From the NCBI GenBank assembly GCA_013694495.1, contig JACDCH010000453.1, positions 1-13,884 of the forward strand: DNA of 13,884 nucleotides. Reading direction: 5' to 3'. The notes below the pieces were generated by a model that ran no database searches, had not been told where the DNA came from, and was given only the letters and a program-made list of their open reading frames with translations. Both the position numbers and the translations under genes were made by a program. Positions 1-4,764 of this stretch are shown here, one piece after another. Source of the DNA: Acidimicrobiia bacterium (lineage in GTDB: Bacteria; Actinomycetota; Acidimicrobiia; Acidimicrobiales; JACDCH01). Positions within the stretch are counted from its first letter, which is position 1. Every line of letters starts with the position of its first letter.

Positions 1-318
1 CGAACTCACCCGCGACTGACAACCCACACCCCGTGCTCATCGACTCATGCCGCCCGGTGAACACGCAGCGCCGCCAAGCCATGTGCAGACAGCGCTGCCG
101 GCAACAATTGGTGCTCACGCCGCGCTCGAGCCTCGCGAGGAGGTGATGTACGCGCATCGTCGCCTGTCGGCTCGATCACGGCCGGGGTCCACGTTGACGA
201 ACCGGCGTCGGAGGATGGATTCGACACACCGGGCGGTCGAGCGGTAGGTGGCACTTGAACTGGTCGGCTGTGTTCGTAGAATCGGAGCGCCGCAGCCAAA
301 GACCAACGCTGCGACGGG
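1..318. other. Left-end stretch without a supported gene
   Basis: I see no convincing gene here. Short open frames exist on both strands, but none resembles a known family and all are Arg/Ser-rich, as expected of GC-rich non-coding frames. A 10-bp palindrome (CCTCGCGAGG, 131-140) partly overlaps an AGGAGG (138-143) placed only two bases before an ATG at 146. That spacing is too short for normal initiation, and the 33-codon frame that follows looks non-coding. The stretch could be intergenic sequence or an eroded gene. Confidence 0.5.
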
Positions 319-939
319 TCACTGGTTCTCCAGTTCCACGTAGAGCCGATTCGTGGAGCCCTCGGTCGCGTAGGGCGCGCGGCGCTCTGCCAAGGTCACG
401 GTCAGGCCAGCGTCGACGGCAGCGGCGACCAACTCATCGAGGGTGAAGAAGGTCGCTGACAGATCGACCTGGTGGCCGAGGAACTCGGTGACCGCGACGT
501 CCTCGGTGCCCTCGTGTGCAGACAACAGGACGTGACCTCCGGGCACGAGCACACGTGCGAACTCGCGCAGGGCGTCTCCGAGGCGCAGTCGTGGAAGGTG
601 GATGATCGAATAGAAGGCGACGATGTCGGAGATGGTTGCCGCGCGGACCGGGATGTGGACCGTGTCAGCGACGAGTGCGGCGTCGACACGTCGTGCGGCT
701 GCGTCGGCCATCGCGAGGCTCACGTCGACGGCGACGACGGGTCGGCCACTTGCTCGGATTCGGGCACCGATGTGGCCGGGCCCGCTGCCGACGTCCAACA
801 CGACACCAGAGGCTCTTGCTGCGAGGCCATCGAGCAGCTCACGGTCTCGAGGCTTCCCGTCGAGCTCGTCGCAGAACCGCAAGTCGTACTCGGCCGCGAC
901 GGTGTCGTAGGCCGCTGCGGCCCGATGCTGCGAAGCCAT
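319..939 (-). CDS. Class I SAM-dependent methyltransferase
   Basis: A predicted cytoplasmic enzyme that transfers a methyl group from S-adenosylmethionine; the acceptor cannot be told. I start at the ATG at 939 (MASQHRAAAAYD), giving 206 aa, because the Tyr-Asp-x-x-Ala-x-x-Tyr-Asp helix right after it is the usual N-terminus of this family. The 25 extra codons upstream, back to 1014, look non-coding. Motif I is VVLDVGSGPG (residues 46-55). The acidic residue that binds the SAM ribose is D72 in VVAVDVS. A post-motif II segment reads IVAFYSIIHLP, and motif III is FARVLVPGGHVLLS (127-140), all in the order expected of Methyltransf_11/25 proteins. The C-terminus (AERRAPYATEGSTNRLYVELEN) fits small-molecule methyltransferases of this size. 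It is transcribed leftward, divergent from the DUF389 gene. The Shine-Dalgarno is weak (GGTGGG directly before the ATG). Confidence 0.88.
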   Translation of the reverse strand: MASQHRAAAAYDTVAAEYDLRFCDELDGKPRDRELLDGLAARASGVVLDVGSGPGHIGARIRASGRPVVAVDVSLAMADAAARRVDAALVADTVHIPVRAATISDIVAFYSIIHLPRLRLGDALREFARVLVPGGHVLLSAHEGTEDVAVTEFLGHQVDLSATFFTLDELVAAAVDAGLTVTLAERRAPYATEGSTNRLYVELENQ

Positions 940-1166
940 CCCACCATTCTCGTGTCGGACGCCGGCCCAGCCGAGACGACCGTGCGCCTGGCTCCGACCC
1001 TCCCACCCCCTCACGCATCGAGCGCGGCAGAGCCTGTCTTCGTCGCCGAACCTGCAGCGTTCGCGTAGATGCCACCGGACAACTGATCACCACCAAGAAC
1101 GGGCCGTCGCGTCGCGGCTGCGGCGACGACCTTCGGCGTCCCCGCCACAAGGGCCAGACTCACCGG
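940..1166. promoter_or_regulatory. Divergent intergenic region, methyltransferase / DUF389
   Basis: This gap of 227 bases separates two divergently transcribed genes, so it must hold both promoters. I could not identify clear -35/-10 pairs or an inverted repeat. An open frame continues upstream of the DUF389 start, but its translation is Arg-rich and unlike that family, so I treat it as non-coding. Confidence 0.35.
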
Positions 1167-2087
1167 GTGCTCCACCTGCGCATCACGGTGCCAGCCGAGC
1201 AGGCCACCGACATCCACCAGCGCCTGAGCCGGACGCCGGGAGTGGCGCACCTCGCCCATCTCCCCGGAGCGTCAACGCACCCACCCGGAGATCTGCTGCT
1301 CTGCGACATCGCCCGCGAGGCCGCCGACGCAGTGGTTGAGTGGCTACAAGACGAGCTGGTCCACCACCGAGGCGCCATCACCATCGGCTCCGTCGGGACG
1401 GTCGTCTCCGAGGCGGCCGCCCGGGCGGAGGCGGCCGCGCCCGGCCACGGCTCCGACGCCCTGGTGTGGGAGGAGCTCGAGGCGGCGGCCCGCGACGACG
1501 CGTACCTCACCCCATCTCTGCTCGTGCTCATGGGCGTGGCCGCCGCCATCGCCGGCGTCGGGATCCTGCTCGACTCCCCGATCCTGGTGGTCGGAGCCAT
1601 GGTCGTCGGGCCCGAGTACGGGCCCCTCTCGTCTTTGTGCGTGTCCGCTGCCCGGCGCCGCTGGTCCAACGTAGGTGCAGCGCTACGCACCCTCGGGGTC
1701 GCAGTCCTCATCGGGATCGCCGCCACCTACCTGCTCACCCTGTTGCTCCGAGTCACGACCATCGCCCCCGACGCCTACGACATCAGCGACCGCCAGCTGA
1801 CCGCGTTCATCTCCCACCCCGATGCGCTCGCTGCCGTGGTCGCTGCCCTCGCCGGGGTCGCCGGGATGCTGTCGCTCACGGAAGCCCGCACCGGAACCCT
1901 CGTCGGTGTGCTCGTGTCGGTGACCACGATCCCCGCCGTCGCCAACATCGGACTGGCGGCCGCCTACACCGAAGCCGACGAAGTGCGCGGGGCCACCCTC
2001 CAGCTTCTCGTGAACGTCGCTGGTCTCACCCTCGCCGGCATCGCCACGCTCGCGATCCAGTCGCGCCTGACGGCCCGCCGACGTTGA
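1167..2087 (+). CDS. DUF389 family integral membrane protein
   Basis: A predicted inner-membrane protein of the DUF389 (uncharacterised hydrophobic domain) family, 306 aa; its function is unknown. The start is placed at GTG 1167 because the following VLHLRITVPAE matches the usual family N-terminus. AAGGG at 1149-1153 is the only ribosome-site candidate and is rather distant. Residues 1-110 form a soluble alpha/beta region. Residues 116 onward contain about six hydrophobic segments (near 116-133, 137-156, 175-196, 221-236, 242-264 and 277-298). The family signature is visible at 139-153 (ILVVGAMVVGPEYGPL), corresponding to the GAM-x-x-x-P-x-x-GP motif, and again in the ISHPDAL and LTEARTGTLVGV segments. 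The length is normal for a single-domain DUF389 protein. Its 3' end overlaps by 124 bases the convergent small ORF downstream of ArsR. Confidence 0.87.
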   Translation: MLHLRITVPAEQATDIHQRLSRTPGVAHLAHLPGASTHPPGDLLLCDIAREAADAVVEWLQDELVHHRGAITIGSVGTVVSEAAARAEAAAPGHGSDALVWEELEAAARDDAYLTPSLLVLMGVAAAIAGVGILLDSPILVVGAMVVGPEYGPLSSLCVSAARRRWSNVGAALRTLGVAVLIGIAATYLLTLLLRVTTIAPDAYDISDRQLTAFISHPDALAAVVAALAGVAGMLSLTEARTGTLVGVLVSVTTIPAVANIGLAAAYTEADEVRGATLQLLVNVAGLTLAGIATLAIQSRLTARRR

Positions 2088-2308
2088 GCAGACCGGGCTC
2101 GCTCGGACGTCGACCCGACACCCCTCGGCGGAGCAGCTTCCGGCAGTTGTGGCGAGTCCTGGTCGGGCGGTTGGTTCGCGCCGGCCCACCGGAACCGTCC
2201 CGACTCCTCTTCGCTCAGGCCGTCAAGGGAGCCGTGCAGGGCCGCTCGGTACTCGTCGATCAGCTCCTCGATGCGGCGGCGGTGCTCGGGTGGGATCGGG
2301 TCAGCCAC
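1964..2308 (-). CDS. Small ORF translationally coupled to ArsR; possibly a truncated DinB/DUF664-like relic
   Basis: A 114-aa frame starting at GTG 2308. Its first eight bases (GTGGCTGA) contain the ArsR stop codon, an arrangement typical of translational coupling. Residues 1-35 (ending LHGSLDGLSEEE) resemble the first helix of DUF664/DinB-type proteins, whose usual continuation (RRRLVPS...) is missing. The rest is Pro/Arg/Ser-rich and low in complexity, and the last 124 bases run antisense to DUF389. I therefore think it is either a real short ArsR-operon protein of unknown function or the N-terminal stump of a decayed gene. Its tail may extend into non-coding sequence. Confidence 0.4.
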   Translation of the reverse strand: MADPIPPEHRRRIEELIDEYRAALHGSLDGLSEEESGRFRWAGANQPPDQDSPQLPEAAPPRGVGSTSERARSAQRRRAVRRDWIASVAMPARVRPATFTRSWRVAPRTSSASV

Positions 2309-2642
2309 CGAGGGCGTCTCGGAGGGCGGCGACCCGCTCGGGGACGACGGCGCAGTTCACCCAGCGGCCGAGCTTCTCCTTGGTGATGAGGCCGGCGTCG
2401 GCGAGGAGCGAGAGGTGGTGGGAGACCGTCGACTGGGTCTTGCCGACCGGGCCCTCGAGATCGCAGGAGCAGGCCGTGCCCTCGGGGGCGTCGGCGATCA
2501 GCGACAGCAGGCGCAGGCGGACGGGATCGGCGAGCGCCTTGAACCCCAGCGCGAGCAGCTCGGCCTCTGGCTCGCTGAGCGGCCCGGCGAGGACCTGCGG
2601 GCAGCACGCCTCGACGTCGATGGTGGCCACGGACCTCTTCAT
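2301..2642 (-). CDS. arsR: ArsR/SmtB-family metal(loid)-responsive repressor
   Basis: A 113-aa winged-helix repressor expected to bind operator DNA as a dimer and to release it on binding a thiophilic metal or metalloid such as As(III), Sb(III) or Cd(II). Starting at ATG 2642 puts an AAGGAG site at 2655-2650, seven bases upstream; the open frame extends further but only through the divergent gene. The recognition-helix region TQSTVSHHLSLLADAGL (69-85) and the DPVRLRLLSLI segment (39-49) are classic for the family. Candidate metal thiolates are the vicinal pair C13-C14 near the N-terminus, as in Corynebacterium-type ArsR, and C58/C60 in an ACSCDL motif close to the CVCDL box of E. coli ArsR. 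C97 is a further cysteine. It faces a CadI/ArsI gene across a palindrome that is its likely operator, so it probably represses both itself and that gene. Its stop lies within the start of the next ORF. Confidence 0.93.
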   Translation of the reverse strand: MKRSVATIDVEACCPQVLAGPLSEPEAELLALGFKALADPVRLRLLSLIADAPEGTACSCDLEGPVGKTQSTVSHHLSLLADAGLITKEKLGRWVNCAVVPERVAALRDALGG

Positions 2643-2649
2643 GCGCCGG

Positions 2650-2655
2650 CTCCTT
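2650..2655 (-). promoter_or_regulatory. Ribosome binding site of arsR
   Basis: Read on the minus strand, this is AAGGAG, seven bases before the ATG at 2642. It decides that start over the much longer upstream open frame. Confidence 0.75.
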
Positions 2656-2657
2656 GC

Positions 2658-2681
2658 ATGTATCGACATTTGTCGATACAT
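2658..2681. promoter_or_regulatory. ArsR operator: perfect 24-bp palindrome
   Basis: Two perfect 11-base arms, ATGTATCGACA and TGTCGATACAT, flank a 2-base centre (TT). The site sits between arsR (start 2642) and the divergent cadI/arsI gene (start 2718). Its length, AT-rich ends and position match ArsR/SmtB-family operators. It lies just upstream of the arsR ribosome site and within about 60 bases of the other start, so one bound dimer could block both promoters. Promoter hexamers are not clear; TGGACA (2695-2690, minus) is a possible -35 for arsR. Confidence 0.85.
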
Positions 2682-2704
2682 TGATCTCTGTCCATAGGTT
2701 ACCC

Positions 2705-2711
2705 AGAGGAG
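2705..2711 (+). promoter_or_regulatory. Ribosome binding site of cadI/arsI
   Basis: AGAGGAG lies six bases before the ATG at 2718. This spacing favours that ATG over the adjacent GTG at 2715. Confidence 0.75.
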
Positions 2712-2717
2712 AACGTG

Positions 2718-3191
2718 ATGTCCCGTGTCCAGCTCGCCCTCAACGTCTCGAACATCGACGAGGCCGTCGCCTTCTACTCCAAGCTGTTCGCCACCGAGCC
2801 GGCCAAGCGCCGCGACGGCTACGCCAACTTCGCCATCGACTCGCCGCCGCTCAAGCTGGTGCTGATCGAGAGCGCCGACGCCGCCGGCTCGCTCAACCAC
2901 CTCGGCGTCGAGGTGTTCTCGACCGACGAGGTCGCCGCGGCCCAGGCCCGCCTCGCCGGCGACGGCCTGGCCACGGCGACGGAGGAGAACGTGACCTGTT
3001 GCTACGCCGTGCAGGACAAGGTGTGGGTCGACGACCCCGACGGTGCGCCGTGGGAGATCTACACCGTGCTGGGCGACAGCGAGGTCCCCAACGGCGACCT
3101 GCGGAGCGTCGACGTCTGTGGTGCCGGCGCCTGCGCCACCACCGAGCTCGAAGCCGACCAGCCTGGCGCGTCGGTGTCCGGCCGCTGCTGA
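2718..3191 (+). CDS. cadI: CadI/ArsI family vicinal-oxygen-chelate dioxygenase
   Basis: A 157-aa single-domain VOC (glyoxalase/bleomycin-resistance fold) protein. The closest relatives I recognise are the cadmium-induced protein CadI of Mycobacterium tuberculosis and ArsI, the Fe(II)-dependent C-As lyase that removes methyl or aryl groups from trivalent organoarsenicals. The start is ATG 2718, with AGAGGAG at 2705-2711; a GTG three bases earlier is possible. Expected metal ligands are present: Q5 (RVQLALNV), H61 (SLNHLGVEV) and E113 (PWEIYTVL). The substrate-binding vicinal pair C94-C95 (VTCCYA) is also present, with the same spacing to H61 as in ArsI. The VWVDDPDGAPWEIYT block is typical of the family. 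The tail adds C134, C139 and C157, which may also bind metal. It is divergent from arsR and probably under ArsR control. Cd-response and organoarsenical-lyase roles cannot be told apart from sequence alone. Confidence 0.92.
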   Translation: MSRVQLALNVSNIDEAVAFYSKLFATEPAKRRDGYANFAIDSPPLKLVLIESADAAGSLNHLGVEVFSTDEVAAAQARLAGDGLATATEENVTCCYAVQDKVWVDDPDGAPWEIYTVLGDSEVPNGDLRSVDVCGAGACATTELEADQPGASVSGRC

Positions 3192-3282
3192 GGGTGCCGG
3201 CCCGCTCGGCCGGCGGGTCACGGCCGATGCTGTCGGCACCGAGCGAGTCGCCGACCTCGGCGCCACCGGCGCCGATCCCGCC

Positions 3283-3539
3283 GACGGCGAGACCGCTCAC
3301 GAGGGCTTGCTCGAGGTGGGTGGCGAGGTCGGGCAGCACCGGGTCGAGCTTGCGGAGGGCGTCGCGGATGCGGCCGGACACGGCCTTGCGGGCCCGTTCG
3401 GGCCGCGATCGGCCTCGAGCTCGGCGAGCCAGCCGGTGGCGCCCAGGCGCTCGTACGTGGCCGCGGCGCGGGAGAGGTGCTCGTGGGCATCGCGCCGGCT
3501 CAGGAGCCGGGCGAGGAGGCTGGCGAGCGAGGACGGCGA
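3283..3539 (-). pseudogene. Relic of the C-terminal region of a large ATPase/adenylate-cyclase-type regulator
   Basis: Read leftward, one frame (about 3539-3408) gives LLSRRDAHEHLSRAAATYER followed by LGATGWLAELEA. This is the helical-repeat tail seen in large AAA-ATPase/LuxR-like or adenylate-cyclase-type signalling proteins of actinobacteria. Another frame (about 3387-3283) then gives PERARKAVSGRIRDALRKLD and ATHLEQALVSGL, matching the ERARKAV-x-x-RIRDA segment near the end of the same family. The two pieces are collinear but in different frames, and neither has a start or a proper end. I read this as a frameshifted fragment deleted at both sides. It starts almost exactly where the opposing nitrilase remnant starts. 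Confidence 0.6.
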
Positions 3540-3540
3540 C

Positions 3541-3720
3541 TGGTGCTCGCGCGGGAACACCGTCGTGGTCGGACCGGACGGCTCGGTGCTCGCCGGCCCG
3601 ATCGTCGGCGAGGCCGGGATGCTCGTCGTCCCGCTCGACCTCGGGGCCCTGCGCACGGCCCGTCGCCAGTTCGACCCCGTCGGGCACTACGCCCGGCCCG
3701 ACGTCTTCGGGAGGTCTTGA
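3541..3720 (+). pseudogene. 3' remnant of a nitrilase (carbon-nitrogen hydrolase) gene
   Basis: The plus-strand frame ending at TGA 3718-3720 encodes WCSRGNTVVVGPDGSVLAGP, then IVGEAGMLVVPLDLGALRTA and RRQFDPVGHYARPDVFG. This is the conserved C-terminal end of nitrilase-branch CN hydrolases (W-x-x-RG-x-x-VV-x-GP-DG-x-x-LAGP ... D-x-x-GHY-x-RPD-x-F). The catalytic Glu-Lys-Cys region and about 240 upstream residues are absent. The frame upstream of 3541 is unrelated sequence, antisense to the regulator relic. It therefore cannot make an active enzyme. Confidence 0.72.
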
Positions 3721-3747
3721 CCTTCGACCCTGGTCGAAGGCTTACGG
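3717..3747 (+). promoter_or_regulatory. MerR-type promoter/operator with 19-bp spacer
   Basis: A -35 box TTGACC (3717-3722) and a -10 box TTACGG (3742-3747) are separated by 19 bases, the over-long spacer typical of MerR-activated promoters. The spacer contains a near-complete dyad: the arms CCTTCGACC and GGTCGAAGG (3721-3740) are perfect 9-base inverted repeats around CT. The downstream gene encodes a MerR protein whose GTG start (3755) lies seven bases after the -10, so transcription and translation probably begin at or near the same base. Confidence 0.87.
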
Positions 3748-3754
3748 TGCGAGC

Positions 3755-4204
3755 GTGAGCACGTACACCATCGGCCAGACGGCGGAGCGCAGCGGCTTCA
3801 GCGCCTCCGCGCTCCGCTACTACGAGGGCATCGGGCTGGTGGCGCCGGCGGAGCGGAGCGGGTCCGGCTACCGCCTCTACGACGACGCCAGCCTCGATCG
3901 CTTGGCGTTCATCGCCCGGGCCAAGGCGCTGGGCTGCAGCCTCGAGGAGATCACCGACCTCGTCGGCCTGTGGGACGGCGAGCGGTGCGGACCGATCCAG
4001 CGGACGTTCCACGACCTGGTCACCAGCAAGCTCGCCCAGACCGAGCGCCAGATCGTCGAGCTGACCGCCCTGGCCGACCAGTTCCGCCACGCCGCCCGCC
4101 AGCTGGCGGGCCCGGCGACCGACGGGCCGTGCAGCGAGCGCTGCGCCTGCCTCGCGGAGCGCGTCATGACGAACCGCACACGACCCTTCGGAGGGACCGG
4201 CTGA
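3755..4204 (+). CDS. MerR-family heavy-metal-responsive transcriptional regulator
   Basis: A 149-aa activator/repressor that binds and untwists the 19-bp-spacer promoter directly upstream, and so is autoregulated. The N-terminal winged helix reads YTIGQTAERSGFSASALRYYEGIGLVAP (residues 4-31), followed by SGSGYRLYDDASLDRLAFI, both diagnostic. Residues about 82-118 form the long dimerisation helix. Cysteines at 61, 78 (GERCGPIQ), 126, 130 and 132 (PCSERCACL) give the pattern expected of thiol metal binding: C78 sits at the start of the dimer helix, as in metal-sensing MerR proteins, with a C-terminal Cys cluster. The actual ligand (Hg, Zn, Cd, As or other) is not determinable. The GTG start at 3755 has no ribosome site and lies at the predicted transcription start, implying a leaderless mRNA. 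The stop overlaps the next start (TGATG). Confidence 0.9.
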   Translation: MSTYTIGQTAERSGFSASALRYYEGIGLVAPAERSGSGYRLYDDASLDRLAFIARAKALGCSLEEITDLVGLWDGERCGPIQRTFHDLVTSKLAQTERQIVELTALADQFRHAARQLAGPATDGPCSERCACLAERVMTNRTRPFGGTG

Positions 4205-4563
4205 TGGAGTTGATCCCGATCTACGACGACACCGCCCCCATCACGTGCACCATCGACCGGGCCGACATCCCGGAGCGCCTCGAGCTGCTCGACCGGATGC
4301 GGACCACCGCCGAGCGGGTCGAGCGCACCGAGCACGGGCTGCTCCTGCACTTCCCGCCCCGCGACGACGTCGAGGCCGACCTCCGCCGGTTCGCCGTCGA
4401 CGAGAAGCGGTGCTGCCGGTTCTGGGGGTTCGCCGTCGACCGGACCGGCGAGCGCCTGACCCTGCGCTGGGACGGTCCGCCGGACGCGAGCGACCTCGTC
4501 GACCAGCTCCTGGCCGCCCTGGAGGGCGACGAGCCCATCGCCGCCATCAGCGGCCTGCTCTGA
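4204..4563 (+). CDS. Conserved small protein with vicinal Cys pair, partner of MerR
   Basis: A 119-aa predicted cytoplasmic protein with no signal peptide or membrane segment, starting at ATG 4204. The start shares one base with the MerR stop and follows a GGAGGG site at 4190-4195. The N-terminus (MELIPIYDDTAPITCTI) and the core FAVDEKRCCRFWGFAVD (63-79) look like strongly conserved motifs, and I recall similar proteins beside MerR genes in actinobacteria, but I know no assigned function. Cysteines are C15, C70 and C71; the adjacent C70-C71 pair, in an aromatic context, is a plausible soft-metal site. The alternating beta-strand/helix pattern, ending in a DLVDQLLAALEGDEP helix, suggests a small alpha/beta fold. 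Co-transcription with MerR suggests a role in sequestering or delivering the metal the regulator senses; this is inference. Confidence 0.82.
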   Translation: MELIPIYDDTAPITCTIDRADIPERLELLDRMRTTAERVERTEHGLLLHFPPRDDVEADLRRFAVDEKRCCRFWGFAVDRTGERLTLRWDGPPDASDLVDQLLAALEGDEPIAAISGLL

Positions 4564-4564
4564 A

Positions 4565-4590
4565 GCGGGGCCCGCCGCGGCCGGCCCCGC
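4565..4590 (+). terminator. GC-rich hairpin after the MerR operon
   Basis: An 8-base perfect stem (GCGGGGCC / GGCCCCGC) with a 10-base loop starts two bases after the stop of the small CC protein. No run of T follows, so if it terminates transcription it does so without the usual tract, as is common in high-GC actinobacteria. Confidence 0.5.
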
Positions 4591-4764
4591 GCCGTTCCCT
4601 GACCACCGGCAGGCGACCGTCCCCGCCGCTCGTTGCGTCAGCGACCTGCCGCAGACCGTGAGATTTTCTTGGGCAAAAGCGTCAGGTTCAGCCGGCTCGT
4701 CCGTTTCGTGCCTGGTGACCGGTGGGCGCGAGCTCCGCTGGCTTCGGGGTGGAAAGGGATCTCT
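4591..4764 (+). promoter_or_regulatory. Upstream region of the secreted-protein operon
   Basis: These 174 bases separate the MerR unit from the first secreted protein and should hold its promoter. The only AT-rich patch is near 4661-4680 (GATTTTCTTGGGCAAAAG). The segment after it contains complementary words (CAGG 4683-4686 with CCTG 4711-4714; AGCCGGCT 4690-4697, self-complementary) that could fold in an RNA leader. I could not match it to a known riboswitch and could not define -35/-10 boxes with confidence. The open frame extends upstream to 4633 but has no ribosome site or signal peptide there. Confidence 0.35.
4751..4759 (+). promoter_or_regulatory. Ribosome binding site of the first secreted protein
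   Basis: GGAAAGGGA ends five bases before the GTG at 4765. It fixes that GTG as the start, directly ahead of a signal peptide. Confidence 0.65.

Noticed and set aside
138..247. AGGAGG followed by ATG at 146 with a 33-codon frame
   Set aside because: The spacing is only two bases, and the short, Arg-rich product has no similarity I recognise.
636..1166. N-terminal extension of the DUF389 frame
   Set aside because: It is Arg-rich, antisense to the methyltransferase and unlike the family. The GTG at 1167 begins at the conserved N-terminal strand.
2301..3266. Long N-terminal extension of ArsR across the cadI/arsI gene
   Set aside because: The extension is antisense to a strong conserved gene and to the operator. 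The ATG at 2642 has a good ribosome site and the family-typical length.
4661..4720. Possible c-di-GMP (GEMM) riboswitch suggested by GGGCAAAAGCGTC
   Set aside because: The required GCAAAC / GACGCAAAGCC pair and the terminal G-rich helix are not present in order, so the similarity is limited to a few bases.
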